Of a stretch of 20,548 nucleotides of DNA, positions 1 through 7,760 are shown piece by piece. The stretch is from DATFMH01 sp035267045 (GTDB lineage Bacteria > Bacteroidota > Rhodothermia > Balneolales > DATFMH01). The translations under genes and the position numbers were made by a program. Where the stretch lies: positions 1 through 20,548 of the forward strand of contig DATFMH010000119.1 of NCBI GenBank assembly GCA_035267045.1. The letters run 5' to 3'. The notes beneath the pieces are model-generated. The model saw only the letters and a list, made by a program, of their open reading frames with translations. It did no database searches and was not told the origin of the DNA. How positions within the stretch are numbered: position 1 is the first letter of the stretch; every line of letters starts with the position of its first letter.

Positions 1-9
1 GTAGACCGA

Positions 10-164
10 TTATCTCGTTACAAGACGCTGTCTCGTAACGAACAGGCGGACACTCTGTGTCCATTCACAAGATACCACCCGTCTTCCATTACTTATAAAA
101 CATGACGGATGCAGAGCATCCCGGGGTTCATTACGCCCCGGAGAGACGTAACGAGAGACTAAAG
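10..164. repeat. Hairpin-rich tandem repeat, copy 1
   Basis: First of two head-to-tail copies, offset by about 166 bp. The outer arms are an inverted repeat: TCTCGTTAC at 13-21 and GTAACGAGA at 148-156. Inside are compact hairpins, several with three-base loops: CGTTAC..GTAACG around AGAC/GTCT with one A-C mismatch (about 17-41), GGACAC-TCT-GTGTCC (48-62), GGATGC-AGA-GCATCC (107-121), and CCGGGG/CCCCGG closing a longer loop (121-141, sharing its first C with the preceding stem). No plausible coding frame was found. The function is unknown. It resembles REP/BIME-type or other structured intergenic repeats, and strand cannot be assigned. Confidence 0.8.
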
Positions 165-175
165 TTGGTAAGCAG

Positions 176-331
176 TTATCTCGTTACGAGACTCTGTCTC
201 GTAATGAACAGGCGGACACTCCGTGTCCACTCACAGGATAGACCCCGTCAACCATTACTTATAAAACATGACGGGACGCAGAGTATCCAAGGGTACATTA
301 CGCCCGGGAGAGACGTAACGAGAAACTAAAG
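176..331. repeat. Hairpin-rich tandem repeat, copy 2
   Basis: Second copy, about 85% identical to the first by eye. Its leading hairpin is better formed: CGTTACGAGAC, loop TCT, GTCTCGTAATG (182-206) pairs over 11 positions with one G-T. GGACAC-TCC-GTGTCC follows at 214-228. CCCGTCA and TGACGGG then close a large loop containing the conserved stretch ATTACTTATAAAACATGA. The GGATGC/GCATCC hairpin of copy 1 is degraded here to one mismatch plus a wobble. Substitutions in the first stem keep or improve pairing, which hints that structure is under selection. The array ends about 50 bp downstream of the DUF4249 gene's stop codon. Confidence 0.8.
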
Positions 332-380
332 CTTTCCCCGGACAACAATAATTCTAAATTCTAACTTCTCAATTCTGAGT

Positions 381-1283
381 TCACTGCCCCGGCGGACGTT
401 TTACAAAAGTACTTGCGGTATCTGTAGCCATACTACCAAAAACTCCGATACCACCTTTAACATGATTAATAATATTCTGAATCTGTCCCGGTGGTATCGT
501 TGATCCTCCTGTTTGTACCGCCTGAGAACGAAGAAAATCATACATATTATCATCAATAGCATTCGTAACCAATCTGTTTTCACCGTAAAATGCGATGCCA
601 ATCCATGGGAATCGCAATGTTATTGTACCGTCCGAATTAACATCATAATTTCCCTCATTCACAATATTTGAGCTATTCTTGGCGAACTCGGATGGTGTCA
701 CATTTTTATCACTATTCACACGATCAAGATAAAACGGTGTGAGCTGGTTTTTAGTAGTATCTCTTGCCAGGACCGTAAAAATAAAAATATTCTGCCGGCC
801 CGGATAATAGCTTTGCGTTGTCCGGATCTCAATCTGTTGTTTCTGCTGATATACCACCGTATCCGGTATATTATTTACATGACGAAAGGTATCCGGAACT
901 GTGGTAAAAGCATTTATTTCATCAGTGTTATGCTGGAATGTGATATGCAATTGATAAGTCCGCCTGGGCAACACTTTATAAAAATTCGCCGGCCTGTATA
1001 TTCCATTAAAATTAGTACCCTGATAGGGATAATCGGCAACAATATTACTATCACTATCGAGTAAAAATATATGTACAACAGCATCATTAACGGCTGTACT
1101 GTCATAATTATAAGTACTTGTAGCCGGGATCGTTTTCGCAACGCTGACAAACGGCAAATGCTGCTGGGCCACCATGTAACTCTGAACTACATACTGTTGC
1201 TTATAGTTGTCCTGCGGGTATTTATCACATCCGTATACCAGGAATAAAGCCACTAAAATGATAAGCGAAAAATGTCTATGCAT
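381..1283 (-). CDS. DUF4249-family outer-membrane lipoprotein
   Basis: A 300-residue predicted lipoprotein. The N-terminus is a short signal peptide with lipobox LVYGC, so Cys19 is the acylated residue after cleavage. The body is beta-rich with no catalytic motif. The C-terminal GGIGVFGSMATDTAS segment and the early part containing VVQSYMV are typical of DUF4249 proteins, whose genes usually sit next to a TonB-dependent receptor. Here the start codon lies 4 bp after the stop of the upstream receptor gene, so the two are almost certainly cotranscribed and translationally coupled. By analogy with SusD-like partners, it may be a surface accessory of that receptor, but the ligand is unknown. Family assignment is fairly sure; the role is inferred. 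Confidence 0.8.
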   Translation of the reverse strand: MHRHFSLIILVALFLVYGCDKYPQDNYKQQYVVQSYMVAQQHLPFVSVAKTIPATSTYNYDSTAVNDAVVHIFLLDSDSNIVADYPYQGTNFNGIYRPANFYKVLPRRTYQLHITFQHNTDEINAFTTVPDTFRHVNNIPDTVVYQQKQQIEIRTTQSYYPGRQNIFIFTVLARDTTKNQLTPFYLDRVNSDKNVTPSEFAKNSSNIVNEGNYDVNSDGTITLRFPWIGIAFYGENRLVTNAIDDNMYDFLRSQAVQTGGSTIPPGQIQNIINHVKGGIGVFGSMATDTASTFVKRPPGQ

Positions 1284-1287
1284 CTCT

Positions 1288-3531
1288 TTAAAATTTGATC
1301 GTGTATGATAGCGACGGCAGAATCGGCAGTAAAGTCACCTGGTTTCGTTTAACCGGGTTCTTATTAAAATCGTATTGATAAAACCATATATTACGTCTCG
1401 AATAAACATTTATGACTTGTAATTTCCATTCGGCATTTCCGGTACCAAAGAAAGTGCCTGAACGTGCAAACCCCAGATCCAGGCGATTATATGCAGGTAA
1501 ACGGGAAGCATTAACACGTCCGACGGTTAATACATCACGATATTCGGAATCAAATGGTGTCAGAAAAACCGTACGACCGAGTGGTTTGGTAAAAGCCTGG
1601 CCGGTAGCATATTTATAAACGGCTGTTGCTTTCCAGCGTTTACTCAGTTGCAAATTCAATACTAAATCCACATCATTGCTGCGGTCATATTTTGGCGGGA
1701 AAAAGCGGTCCTGATTAAAAGATGGATATTTTCTACGGGTAACGCTATACGTATATCCTATGAAACCGCTCAGGCGTCCCTCCGTTTTCTCAAGTTTAAA
1801 TTCAGCACCATATGCATATCCCTTGCCAAACCGGAATAATTGGCTGTAATCGAGTCCGGCCGGATCCGGGATAAACGGATTCAGGTCGAATAAATCATTC
1901 ATCGTGCGATAATAAGTCTCCACATCGAGATCTATATTTTTGAAAGGTGTTGTTTTAATGCCGGTTACATATTGATCTCCCCACTCCGGTTTTACCCCTT
2001 TCCCGGTCGTCAGCCATACATCAAAACCGGAGAAGGCTTCATTCGTTACGAGTGTGAGAAATTGATCGTATCGACCATAAGCAGCTTGCAAACGTATACC
2101 ATCAACAGGTTTATATTGCAGGGATAAACGTGGAGCGAGCCGGTAATAATGACCTTCGGCAAATAAGTTAGCACGTATCCCGCCAATGATTTTCCATTTA
2201 TCCGTTGGTGTCCATGTATCCTGCAAATAATAAGATCCGTACAGGCTTTTAATACGGGAGCCAAACACATCCTGATTATCGAAATTATCCTGTAACTTCA
2301 ATGTAATATTACCACCCCAGAAACCGGTTTCGACAAGGTGATGCTGATTCGGGATAAATTGCAAATCACCTTTTACGGAAAAATCATACACATTATTGGA
2401 TCGTTTGTAAGGTGTACCGGCTATATTAAACGAAGGGAAATTGAAATAACGTGATCCGGTAACTGTAAAATGTCCAAAAACCTTTTGAGAGAAAATATGA
2501 GTCCATTTTGAGCTGATGGTTTGATTTCCATAATTAAGATATATATTACCGTCAGTAGCAAATGGCAGATCCACATTATCCACTCCTGAATATAAAGCGA
2601 GTGACAGCTTATCGTTCTGATCGGCGTCGAAATTAAGTTTGCCGTTTACATCATAGAAATAAAAGCTGTTGGGGATGTTATCCTGTGTTTTTCGCAAAAC
2701 GGCAAGTGCAGGTTCAAGTGTCGACCGACGAAAAGCGAGCATCCACGATCCTTTACTATACGGACCTTCAAAAGAGATCCGGGAAGCCAACAGTCCCAGG
2801 CTGAGTGTACTTTCGAAATGCTTGCGGTTACCGTCTTTATTATGAATATCCAGAACAGAACCCAAACGTCCTCCGTATTTAGCAGGGTAACCGCCTTTAT
2901 ACAACTTCACATCTTTAATAGCATCCGGATTAAACGTGGAGAAAAAACCGAAAAAGTGAGTCGGATTATATACGGTCGTCCCATCCAGCAGAATTAGTGT
3001 TTGATCAGGCCCCCCACCTCTTATGTACAAACCGCTCGAGAAATCTGAAGATGCTTTCACCCCAGGCAATAATTGTATGGATCGAAAAACATCTGATTCG
3101 AATACGGACGGCAACTCTTTAATAAGCTTCGTTTGAATCTGGGCAGTACCGATATTCTTTTGCTCCTCTTTCTCGGCTTTCGATTCAACAACTACTTCAC
3201 TCATTTGTATATTAGCCGGAGTCATATCGATATCGAGGCGCAAATGTTCACCCGGGCTTACGTTTATTTCCTTAAAATACTTATGGTAACCTATATATGA
3301 ACAAAGCAGGGTATAGTTACCGGGAGGTATGCTTGTGAGTGTGTAATAACCCGAACTATTCGTACTGGCCCCATACCCTGTTGTATCTAAAGCAATATTT
3401 GCACCGATTAAGGTCTCGCCCGATGTTTTATCTTTTACAAATCCACTGATCGATGCCTTTTGCTGAGCTCTCAAAGGAATTGGTAAAACGGCTGTAATTA
3501 TAAGAAATAAAATTGTTGTTTTAATATTCAT
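1288..3531 (-). CDS. TonB-dependent receptor with carboxypeptidase-like N-terminal domain
   Basis: An outer-membrane active transporter of about 747 residues. In order: signal peptide ending near RAQQ (about residue 24), a carboxypeptidase-regulatory-like beta domain (about 27-104, with the SSGYYTLTSIPPGNYTL core), a plug domain (about 140-230, with YIRGGGPDQTLILLDG), then a 22-strand-type barrel ending in the aromatic tail YTIKF. The ATG at 3529-3531 is preferred over the TTG one codon upstream. No strong Shine-Dalgarno sequence is seen. Pairing with a DUF4249 gene, rather than a SusD gene, marks this as the TBDR/DUF4249 subfamily, for which no substrate can be read from sequence. It is separate from the pectin locus and from the dehydrogenase gene, whose terminator lies upstream. 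Confidence 0.9.
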   Translation of the reverse strand: MNIKTTILFLIITAVLPIPLRAQQKASISGFVKDKTSGETLIGANIALDTTGYGASTNSSGYYTLTSIPPGNYTLLCSYIGYHKYFKEINVSPGEHLRLDIDMTPANIQMSEVVVESKAEKEEQKNIGTAQIQTKLIKELPSVFESDVFRSIQLLPGVKASSDFSSGLYIRGGGPDQTLILLDGTTVYNPTHFFGFFSTFNPDAIKDVKLYKGGYPAKYGGRLGSVLDIHNKDGNRKHFESTLSLGLLASRISFEGPYSKGSWMLAFRRSTLEPALAVLRKTQDNIPNSFYFYDVNGKLNFDADQNDKLSLALYSGVDNVDLPFATDGNIYLNYGNQTISSKWTHIFSQKVFGHFTVTGSRYFNFPSFNIAGTPYKRSNNVYDFSVKGDLQFIPNQHHLVETGFWGGNITLKLQDNFDNQDVFGSRIKSLYGSYYLQDTWTPTDKWKIIGGIRANLFAEGHYYRLAPRLSLQYKPVDGIRLQAAYGRYDQFLTLVTNEAFSGFDVWLTTGKGVKPEWGDQYVTGIKTTPFKNIDLDVETYYRTMNDLFDLNPFIPDPAGLDYSQLFRFGKGYAYGAEFKLEKTEGRLSGFIGYTYSVTRRKYPSFNQDRFFPPKYDRSNDVDLVLNLQLSKRWKATAVYKYATGQAFTKPLGRTVFLTPFDSEYRDVLTVGRVNASRLPAYNRLDLGFARSGTFFGTGNAEWKLQVINVYSRRNIWFYQYDFNKNPVKRNQVTLLPILPSLSYTIKF

Positions 3532-3736
3532 CAATAAAAATGAAGCATTAATGAGAACTGAACTCGAAATTTAACGAATAGTTTATTTTAATCATTCCGT
3601 TAAGACCGAAATAATACATTAAATAACATGAATTTAAAATACTTTTAACGTTAACCTGAGATAAGTTAAGTTATCAATGAAGTATTGAGCTTAGAGCAGG
3701 ACGGTTTGGGTACCGATAACTGTGTACTAACATCAT

Positions 3737-3770
3737 ATAAAAAGGGTTATCCCATAATAGATAACCCTTT
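3737..3770 (-). terminator. Rho-independent terminator of the dehydrogenase gene
   Basis: AAAGGGTTATC (3741-3751) pairs perfectly with GATAACCCTTT (3760-3770) around an 8-base loop. Read on the minus strand, the stem ends in a run of five T. It lies 26 bp beyond the stop of the gene at 3796-4965 and separates that gene from the TonB receptor operon. The rest of 3532-3795 is AT-rich and holds the upstream region of the receptor gene; no convincing promoter was found there. Confidence 0.85.
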
Positions 3771-3795
3771 GTTACATATATTAATTTGGAACAAA

Positions 3796-4965
3796 TCAGG
3801 TGTTAAGACTCAATACGTTTTCTGTCATTCGTATATCCAAACCTTTTTCTTTGAGACGATCCAGAAACTCTTCTTTGGGAACGACCTGTTCGGGTGGTAC
3901 AACTCTGGGATCACCAATTAATTTATGTTCAGCAATTAATTCAGCGATAATTATTGTAGGAATTGTGGTAGCAGCCATCATGGCCGATATACCGTTAACT
4001 TCATCATATTCATGAATCAATTCATAATCCCGACGGATATTCTCACCTTTTCTTTGTCCCTCGATAACCAATTTTACGATAACAAAATCCTTTTGTCCGC
4101 GTGGCAAATGACGTTGAAACTGACGTACAAGCAGTTCCTGAAAGGTTAGATTGGTACGAATATCAATGATTTGATCGGAACCAAAACCAAGATCTATCAG
4201 GGCTTTGATAATATCCCTATGGCCGGAATAGCGCAGGGTTTTGTGAGTTAAATCTTTTACTTTTCCTTCCAAACTCTTGACGAGTGAAGTGATGCTACCG
4301 CTTACATAAAAGGCTTCCAGCTCATTCAACTCAGGCTTGGATTCAAAAGTTACTTTTTCATAACCATCTAACGGATTAACCGTTTTTATTTTGCCGTCAT
4401 TTAATATCGTTACCGGGTCAACATATTCCCTCATAAGGCCAACCGGCGAAAAGCTCAGTTGATAATTAAATGGAGGCTTTGGTTCAATCGGTAAACTGGC
4501 GGACCAAATTTTGATGGAATCGACTTTATCGAGTTCTTCATAGCCGTGCATTGCCAGGATATTTACCAATCCCGGGGCCAAACCGCTGTTAGGGATGATC
4601 CATGAATCATTATATGGTTCCCGGTCGTTCAGTCCCAATTGTTTTTCCAGTAAATGATCGTCACCGCCGAGGTCTATGTAATTGATTCCAACCTCTTTGG
4701 CAAATTTCGTCAATCGATAATTAAGAGCATGAGGCAAGGCAGAAATCATGCAATCGAAACCTTTTACAAGGGTCAGCAACGATTGCTGTTTGGCTATACT
4801 GACACGATATGTACGCAATTTGGAACTTTGACAAAACGTTTCCAGCTCGGTTAGTGCATTTCCATTTTGATCGATTACAATAACCGCAGTGATTTTATCA
4901 TTTTTACAAAGCAATTTAGCGAGTGATGCACCTACAGTCCCGGCACCAAGTATTGCTACTTTCAT
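3796..4965 (-). CDS. Saccharopine dehydrogenase-family oxidoreductase (lysine 6-dehydrogenase-like)
   Basis: A 389-residue cytoplasmic NAD(P)-dependent oxidoreductase. The N-terminal Rossmann fold shows the dinucleotide-binding motif GAGTVG (residues 7-12), and the acidic Asp in VIVIDQNG is placed to bind the NAD ribose. Segments such as ISALPHALN, INYIDLGGDD and NSGLAPGLVNILA are typical of the saccharopine dehydrogenase/lysine 6-dehydrogenase group, and the length fits single-domain members of about 380-400 residues. A C-terminal dimerisation/substrate domain follows. Likely substrates are lysine, saccharopine or a related amino acid, but the exact one cannot be set from sequence. It is monocistronic, with a terminator downstream and tmRNA divergently upstream. 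The AGG in TAATAGGTTTTATAG before the ATG may serve as a ribosome-binding site. Confidence 0.75.
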   Translation of the reverse strand: MKVAILGAGTVGASLAKLLCKNDKITAVIVIDQNGNALTELETFCQSSKLRTYRVSIAKQQSLLTLVKGFDCMISALPHALNYRLTKFAKEVGINYIDLGGDDHLLEKQLGLNDREPYNDSWIIPNSGLAPGLVNILAMHGYEELDKVDSIKIWSASLPIEPKPPFNYQLSFSPVGLMREYVDPVTILNDGKIKTVNPLDGYEKVTFESKPELNELEAFYVSGSITSLVKSLEGKVKDLTHKTLRYSGHRDIIKALIDLGFGSDQIIDIRTNLTFQELLVRQFQRHLPRGQKDFVIVKLVIEGQRKGENIRRDYELIHEYDEVNGISAMMAATTIPTIIIAELIAEHKLIGDPRVVPPEQVVPKEEFLDRLKEKGLDIRMTENVLSLNT

Positions 4966-5192
4966 CTATAAAACCTATTAATTTAAAATATCTAACTACA
5001 CAACGTCGTAATATAACTGTTATGATTAGCAAATATCATATTCTTACAAAAATTAATTGTTAAAATATTTGATTATGCCTCTCGTTATACTAACAGAAAC
5101 TAAAGAAAATTATTAGATTAGCTAAAGAATACTGCTTATATTGAAGGCTCTTTGACGTAATGAATGAACGTACAAACTCTTAAGGATTTTGA

Positions 5193-5556
5193 GGGGATGT
5201 AAAGGTTTCGACGGGATGAGTACAGTCACAGGCTGCGTGCCGAGGTTTCAAATGTTTCCTCGTTAAACCAATATTTGGCATTTAAACGCAAATGCTAACA
5301 ATTATTCTTACCGCATGGCTGCATAACAGCCGTGCCGTTCCTTTGACTGCTTTCCTATTGGCGGTCTCCGGGGCGTCGACTTTAAATAGGATAGCATAAG
5401 TCTGCGGTCGTCAGGCATTATGTGAAACTTTAGCGGCCTAGTCTGAAGACGCCTGTCAATCGACAAATCTTCAGGCGAAACTTAAAAGATTGACTATGCA
5501 TGTAGACGCTTGATGGTTTGCCATCTCGGACCCGGGTTCGACTCCCGGCATCTCCA
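5193..5556 (+). ncRNA. ssrA: tmRNA (transfer-messenger RNA)
   Basis: The one-piece tmRNA that rescues stalled ribosomes with SmpB. The 5' end GGGGATG (5193-5199) pairs with CATCTCC (5549-5555) to form the acceptor stem with one G-U; A5556 is the discriminator and CCA is not encoded. The T arm is CCGGG, loop TTCGACT, CCCGG (5532-5548). The early GTAAAGGTTTCGACGGGAT segment is the conserved tRNA-like 5' region. The tag reading frame is at 5288-5326, and its stop codon sits in the loop of a perfect stem (CATGGCTG/CAGCCGTG), as in helix 5 of other tmRNAs. A TTGACG box (5152-5157) and TAAGGAT (5181-5187) lie upstream, but their 23-bp spacing is unusual, so the promoter is uncertain. This is the only plus-strand gene in the window. 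Confidence 0.97.
5288..5326 (+). other. tmRNA proteolysis-tag reading frame
   Basis: Starting at the GCA resume codon, preceded by TTTAAAC in the position of the usual resume-codon determinant, the frame reads ANANNYSYRMAA and stops at TAA (5324-5326). The Ala-Ala end is the ClpXP/ClpAP degradation signal. The resume position is inferred by alignment to the E. coli pattern, where GCA-AAC follows the determinant, so the first residue is the least certain. Confidence 0.85.
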
Positions 5557-5580
5557 CTCAGTTTAATTCATATTATTTCA

Positions 5581-5618
5581 AATCCCTGCAGATTGGATAT
5601 CTGTGGGGATTTTTTTTG
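5581..5618 (+). terminator. Rho-independent terminator of tmRNA
   Basis: AATCCCTGCAGAT (5581-5593) pairs with ATCTGTGGGGATT (5599-5611) over 13 positions, two of them wobbles, around loop TGGAT. A run of nine T (5610-5618) follows. It begins 24 bp after the mature tmRNA end. Confidence 0.93.
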
Positions 5619-5647
5619 TATAAATGTAGAATCACGCTAAACGTAAA

Positions 5648-5956
5648 TAACGTGAGGTTCGTTTAAGCTTATAATCTATCTACTTAATAAAAGCAGCTGT
5701 TAAATTAGATTATTCTATGACCATCGACAACCGATCACAGACGACAGAGAAATGCCCTGATATTAATTAAACATTATTTATTCTGAAAAACCGTATAATT
5801 AACGTGAGTTCGGCATCGGAATCATGCTTTATGCATCAAAACAGCTCTGTGAGACCAATGGTCAGTCGTCCGTCGTCATGAGATGTTATATTTTCACAGG
5901 TCGTATTCTCAATGTAATTATTACAACTCTGTGATTCTTATCCAAACCTCACGTTA
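5648..5956. repeat. Non-coding segment bounded by 12-bp inverted repeats
   Basis: TAACGTGAGGTT at 5648-5659 is matched in inverted orientation by AACCTCACGTTA at 5945-5956. A third related copy, TTAACGTGAGTTCGG, lies at 5799-5813 in the same orientation as the left one. The 309-bp interval has no credible gene. The layout suggests a miniature inverted-repeat element or leftover insertion-sequence ends; no clear target-site duplication is visible. Stretches 5619-5647 and 5957-5999 hold nothing else recognisable apart from a loopless palindrome, GGTTTTGCAAAGCC (5981-5994), just past the permease stop. Confidence 0.45.
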
Positions 5957-5999
5957 AATAGGTGTATATCATTATTAGACGGTTTTGCAAAGCCTTCTA

Positions 6000-7316
6000 T
6001 TAGTTACTCTCCTTTACTTCTCCCTTTCTAAAAAATGATCCGATGAAATAGATCACTAAGACAATGGCAATAAACAGCAGAACCATTTCAATTTCCTGGA
6101 GCTTTAGTCCGGTTAATAGCCAAACAATTGCGATGATAGCCAATATGGGGACCAAAAGGCCTCCTTTTATCCGGAACATGCCTTCTTTGTGAGGCATGGT
6201 ATAACGAAGTTTTATAGTAGACAGTACGGTTAGCAAATAGATAATTAAAGCGGCGGCACTGCCTAAAATGGCCAATTGCTTAAAGCCGCCTGATACTGCA
6301 AAAATACATCCGAGCGTTGCATACACGATAACTGCTATTTTGGGTGTGGAATATTTCGGATCTATTCTGGCAAGAAAAGTCGGCAGTAAACGATCCCTGG
6401 CACCGGCAAACAGGATCCGTGGGGTAGCCAGGACATCCCCGCTAAGGCTTCCGAATATTGAGATCGCAACCCCAATCGTTATGAAAATCAACCCATCCTT
6501 ACCTATGATTTTTTGTGCGGTGACCCCAAGCGGTGATTTCGTTCCGGCAAGTGCGGGACCCATAACGCCCTGACACGTTATTTGAATAAGCAGGTATAGA
6601 ATTATTATAGCGGATATTCCCATAAGAATACCTTTCGGGATATTACGGGAAGGTTTGGTAACTTCGCCACTGTTAGAAAGGGCGTTTTCCCCGCCTATGA
6701 AAGCAAAAAATAATACAAGTGAAGCTTTTTCCATACTGCTGAAATGGGGGATGCCGCTCCATTTTAAAAAAGCCGGATGTATAAAAGCCACACCAAGGAT
6801 AATGACACCAAGCATGGGCAGAAGCTTACCAACCGTCGTTATTTTGATCAGGTGCAGGCTGTATCTCAAGCTTACCACATTGATCCATGCCAGGAACCCA
6901 AAAACAAGAATGATAAAACCAATGCGATAATAAGTCCCGCTTAACCCGGGCAACATTCGAAGTATTATATCATAAAGGGCATTTACAACGGCGCCATCAC
7001 TGATAACACCGATTCCAAACCAAAGTAGCGAGCTTACAATAAAACCGGCTACCGGACCAAAAGCAGTTTCCGTATATGCATAAACACCACCCGTTATGGT
7101 TATTTTACTACCGACTTCAGCAAAACACAACATGATAAGCATGATGAGCAAGCCGCAAAATATATAGGCAGCTAAACTCGACGGACCAAGGATCCCGGCA
7201 ACTGTTGCCGGAAGTACAAATATACCCGCTCCGACGATATAGTTAAAAATATTTGTTCCAAGTTGAAAAGCACTAATTTCTCTTTTAAGCTTATCTTCAG
7301 ATTGTAATACTTCCAT
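6000..7316 (-). CDS. APC-superfamily amino-acid permease
   Basis: A 438-residue inner-membrane transporter with about 12 hydrophobic segments, the usual size for APC-family amino acid/polyamine/organocation permeases. The N-terminal VGAGIFVLP (residues 28-36) matches the broken first transmembrane helix (GSGIF/GAGIF) that binds substrate backbone. ALSNSGEVTKPSRNIPKGIL is the conserved cytoplasmic segment after TM6, where APC proteins carry E-x-x-P-R-x-x-P-x. It is likely to import an amino acid by proton symport or to exchange it; the substrate is not determinable. It has its own promoter and is separated by a strong terminator from the pectin genes upstream. Neighbouring the lysine-dehydrogenase-like gene could hint at shared amino-acid metabolism, but tmRNA lies between them. 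Confidence 0.88.
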   Translation of the reverse strand: MEVLQSEDKLKREISAFQLGTNIFNYIVGAGIFVLPATVAGILGPSSLAAYIFCGLLIMLIMLCFAEVGSKITITGGVYAYTETAFGPVAGFIVSSLLWFGIGVISDGAVVNALYDIILRMLPGLSGTYYRIGFIILVFGFLAWINVVSLRYSLHLIKITTVGKLLPMLGVIILGVAFIHPAFLKWSGIPHFSSMEKASLVLFFAFIGGENALSNSGEVTKPSRNIPKGILMGISAIIILYLLIQITCQGVMGPALAGTKSPLGVTAQKIIGKDGLIFITIGVAISIFGSLSGDVLATPRILFAGARDRLLPTFLARIDPKYSTPKIAVIVYATLGCIFAVSGGFKQLAILGSAAALIIYLLTVLSTIKLRYTMPHKEGMFRIKGGLLVPILAIIAIVWLLTGLKLQEIEMVLLFIAIVLVIYFIGSFFRKGEVKESN

Positions 7317-7369
7317 TATTTATTTGTGGTCAATATTAAATATTATGAGGGAATACACATGTGTAGTAG

Positions 7370-7398
7370 ATATTACATGTATGCTAAAACGTGTTCAA
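7370..7398 (-). promoter_or_regulatory. Predicted promoter of the APC permease, with palindromic operator candidate
   Basis: On the minus strand TTGAAC (7393-7398) and TAATAT (7370-7375) are spaced by exactly 17 bp, close to the sigma70 consensus. The perfect palindrome ACACATGTGT (7355-7364) falls just past the -10 box, near the expected transcription start, where a repressor would act. The start codon is about 40-50 bp further on. Bacteroidota often use a different -33/-7 promoter, so this is a prediction. Confidence 0.4.
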
Positions 7399-7477
7399 TA
7401 ACCTTACACAAAAAAACAAGCCTGTAGTAATTCCTTAAGCTAATGCATCTATATGACTATATAAAGTTATTTTTTGA

Positions 7478-7564
7478 GCCACAGATTTTCGCAGGTAAAT
7501 ACAGATTTATGTGTCAATGGTTAATCTTTCAATGGTCAGATCGTTTTTAATGCAATGATTGCAT
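7478..7564. other. Intergenic short repeats and palindrome
   Basis: In the gap between the permease promoter and the next gene's terminator, 7478-7508 read on the minus strand contains the motif AAATCTGT twice with TACCTGCG between them, a decayed short-period repeat often seen in intergenic DNA. A perfect 15-bp odd palindrome, ATGCAATgATTGCAT, sits at 7550-7564. No gene is visible in 7399-7690. Confidence 0.3.
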
Positions 7565-7690
7565 GATGCACTTAACGCCATGCGCTATGCTTTTTAAATG
7601 ATAATTGATCATTGTAAAAACTCTTTCCACCCAACACTTATATCTTACATCTCGCGAAGCATTTTCCGCGTTTCATTAACCGTATTCTAT

Positions 7691-7736
7691 AAAACACAAT
7701 GGGCTCCACCTGAATCATATCAGATGAAGCCCACTG
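7691..7736 (-). terminator. Terminator at the end of the pectin gene cluster
   Basis: On the minus strand the arm at 7720-7736 pairs with 7697-7713 over 17 positions including three G-U, around a 6-base loop, followed by TGTTTT. It lies 24 bp downstream of the stop of the secreted modular protein, so it probably ends the transcript from the GH28 genes. Confidence 0.85.
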
Positions 7737-7760
7737 CTATTCGGGATATATGCGTTTCTA

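Noticed and set aside
102..329. 75-codon open frame across the left-edge repeats
   Set aside because: It spans both tandem hairpin copies, has no recognisable protein features, and its codons are dictated by palindromes.
1..331. CRISPR array
   Set aside because: Only two long near-identical units, no short repeats with unique spacers and no cas gene nearby.
3532..3534. TTG as start of the TonB receptor gene
   Set aside because: An ATG follows immediately, and nothing favours the TTG; the one-residue difference is trivial.
4970..4982. TAATAGGTTTTA before the dehydrogenase gene, also found in the susC promoter
   Set aside because: Here it lies only a few bases before the ATG, so it is better read as a ribosome-binding region than as a promoter.
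5530..5560. Integration (att) site at the tmRNA 3' end
   Set aside because: No second copy of the tmRNA 3' segment and no integrase gene were seen in the window.
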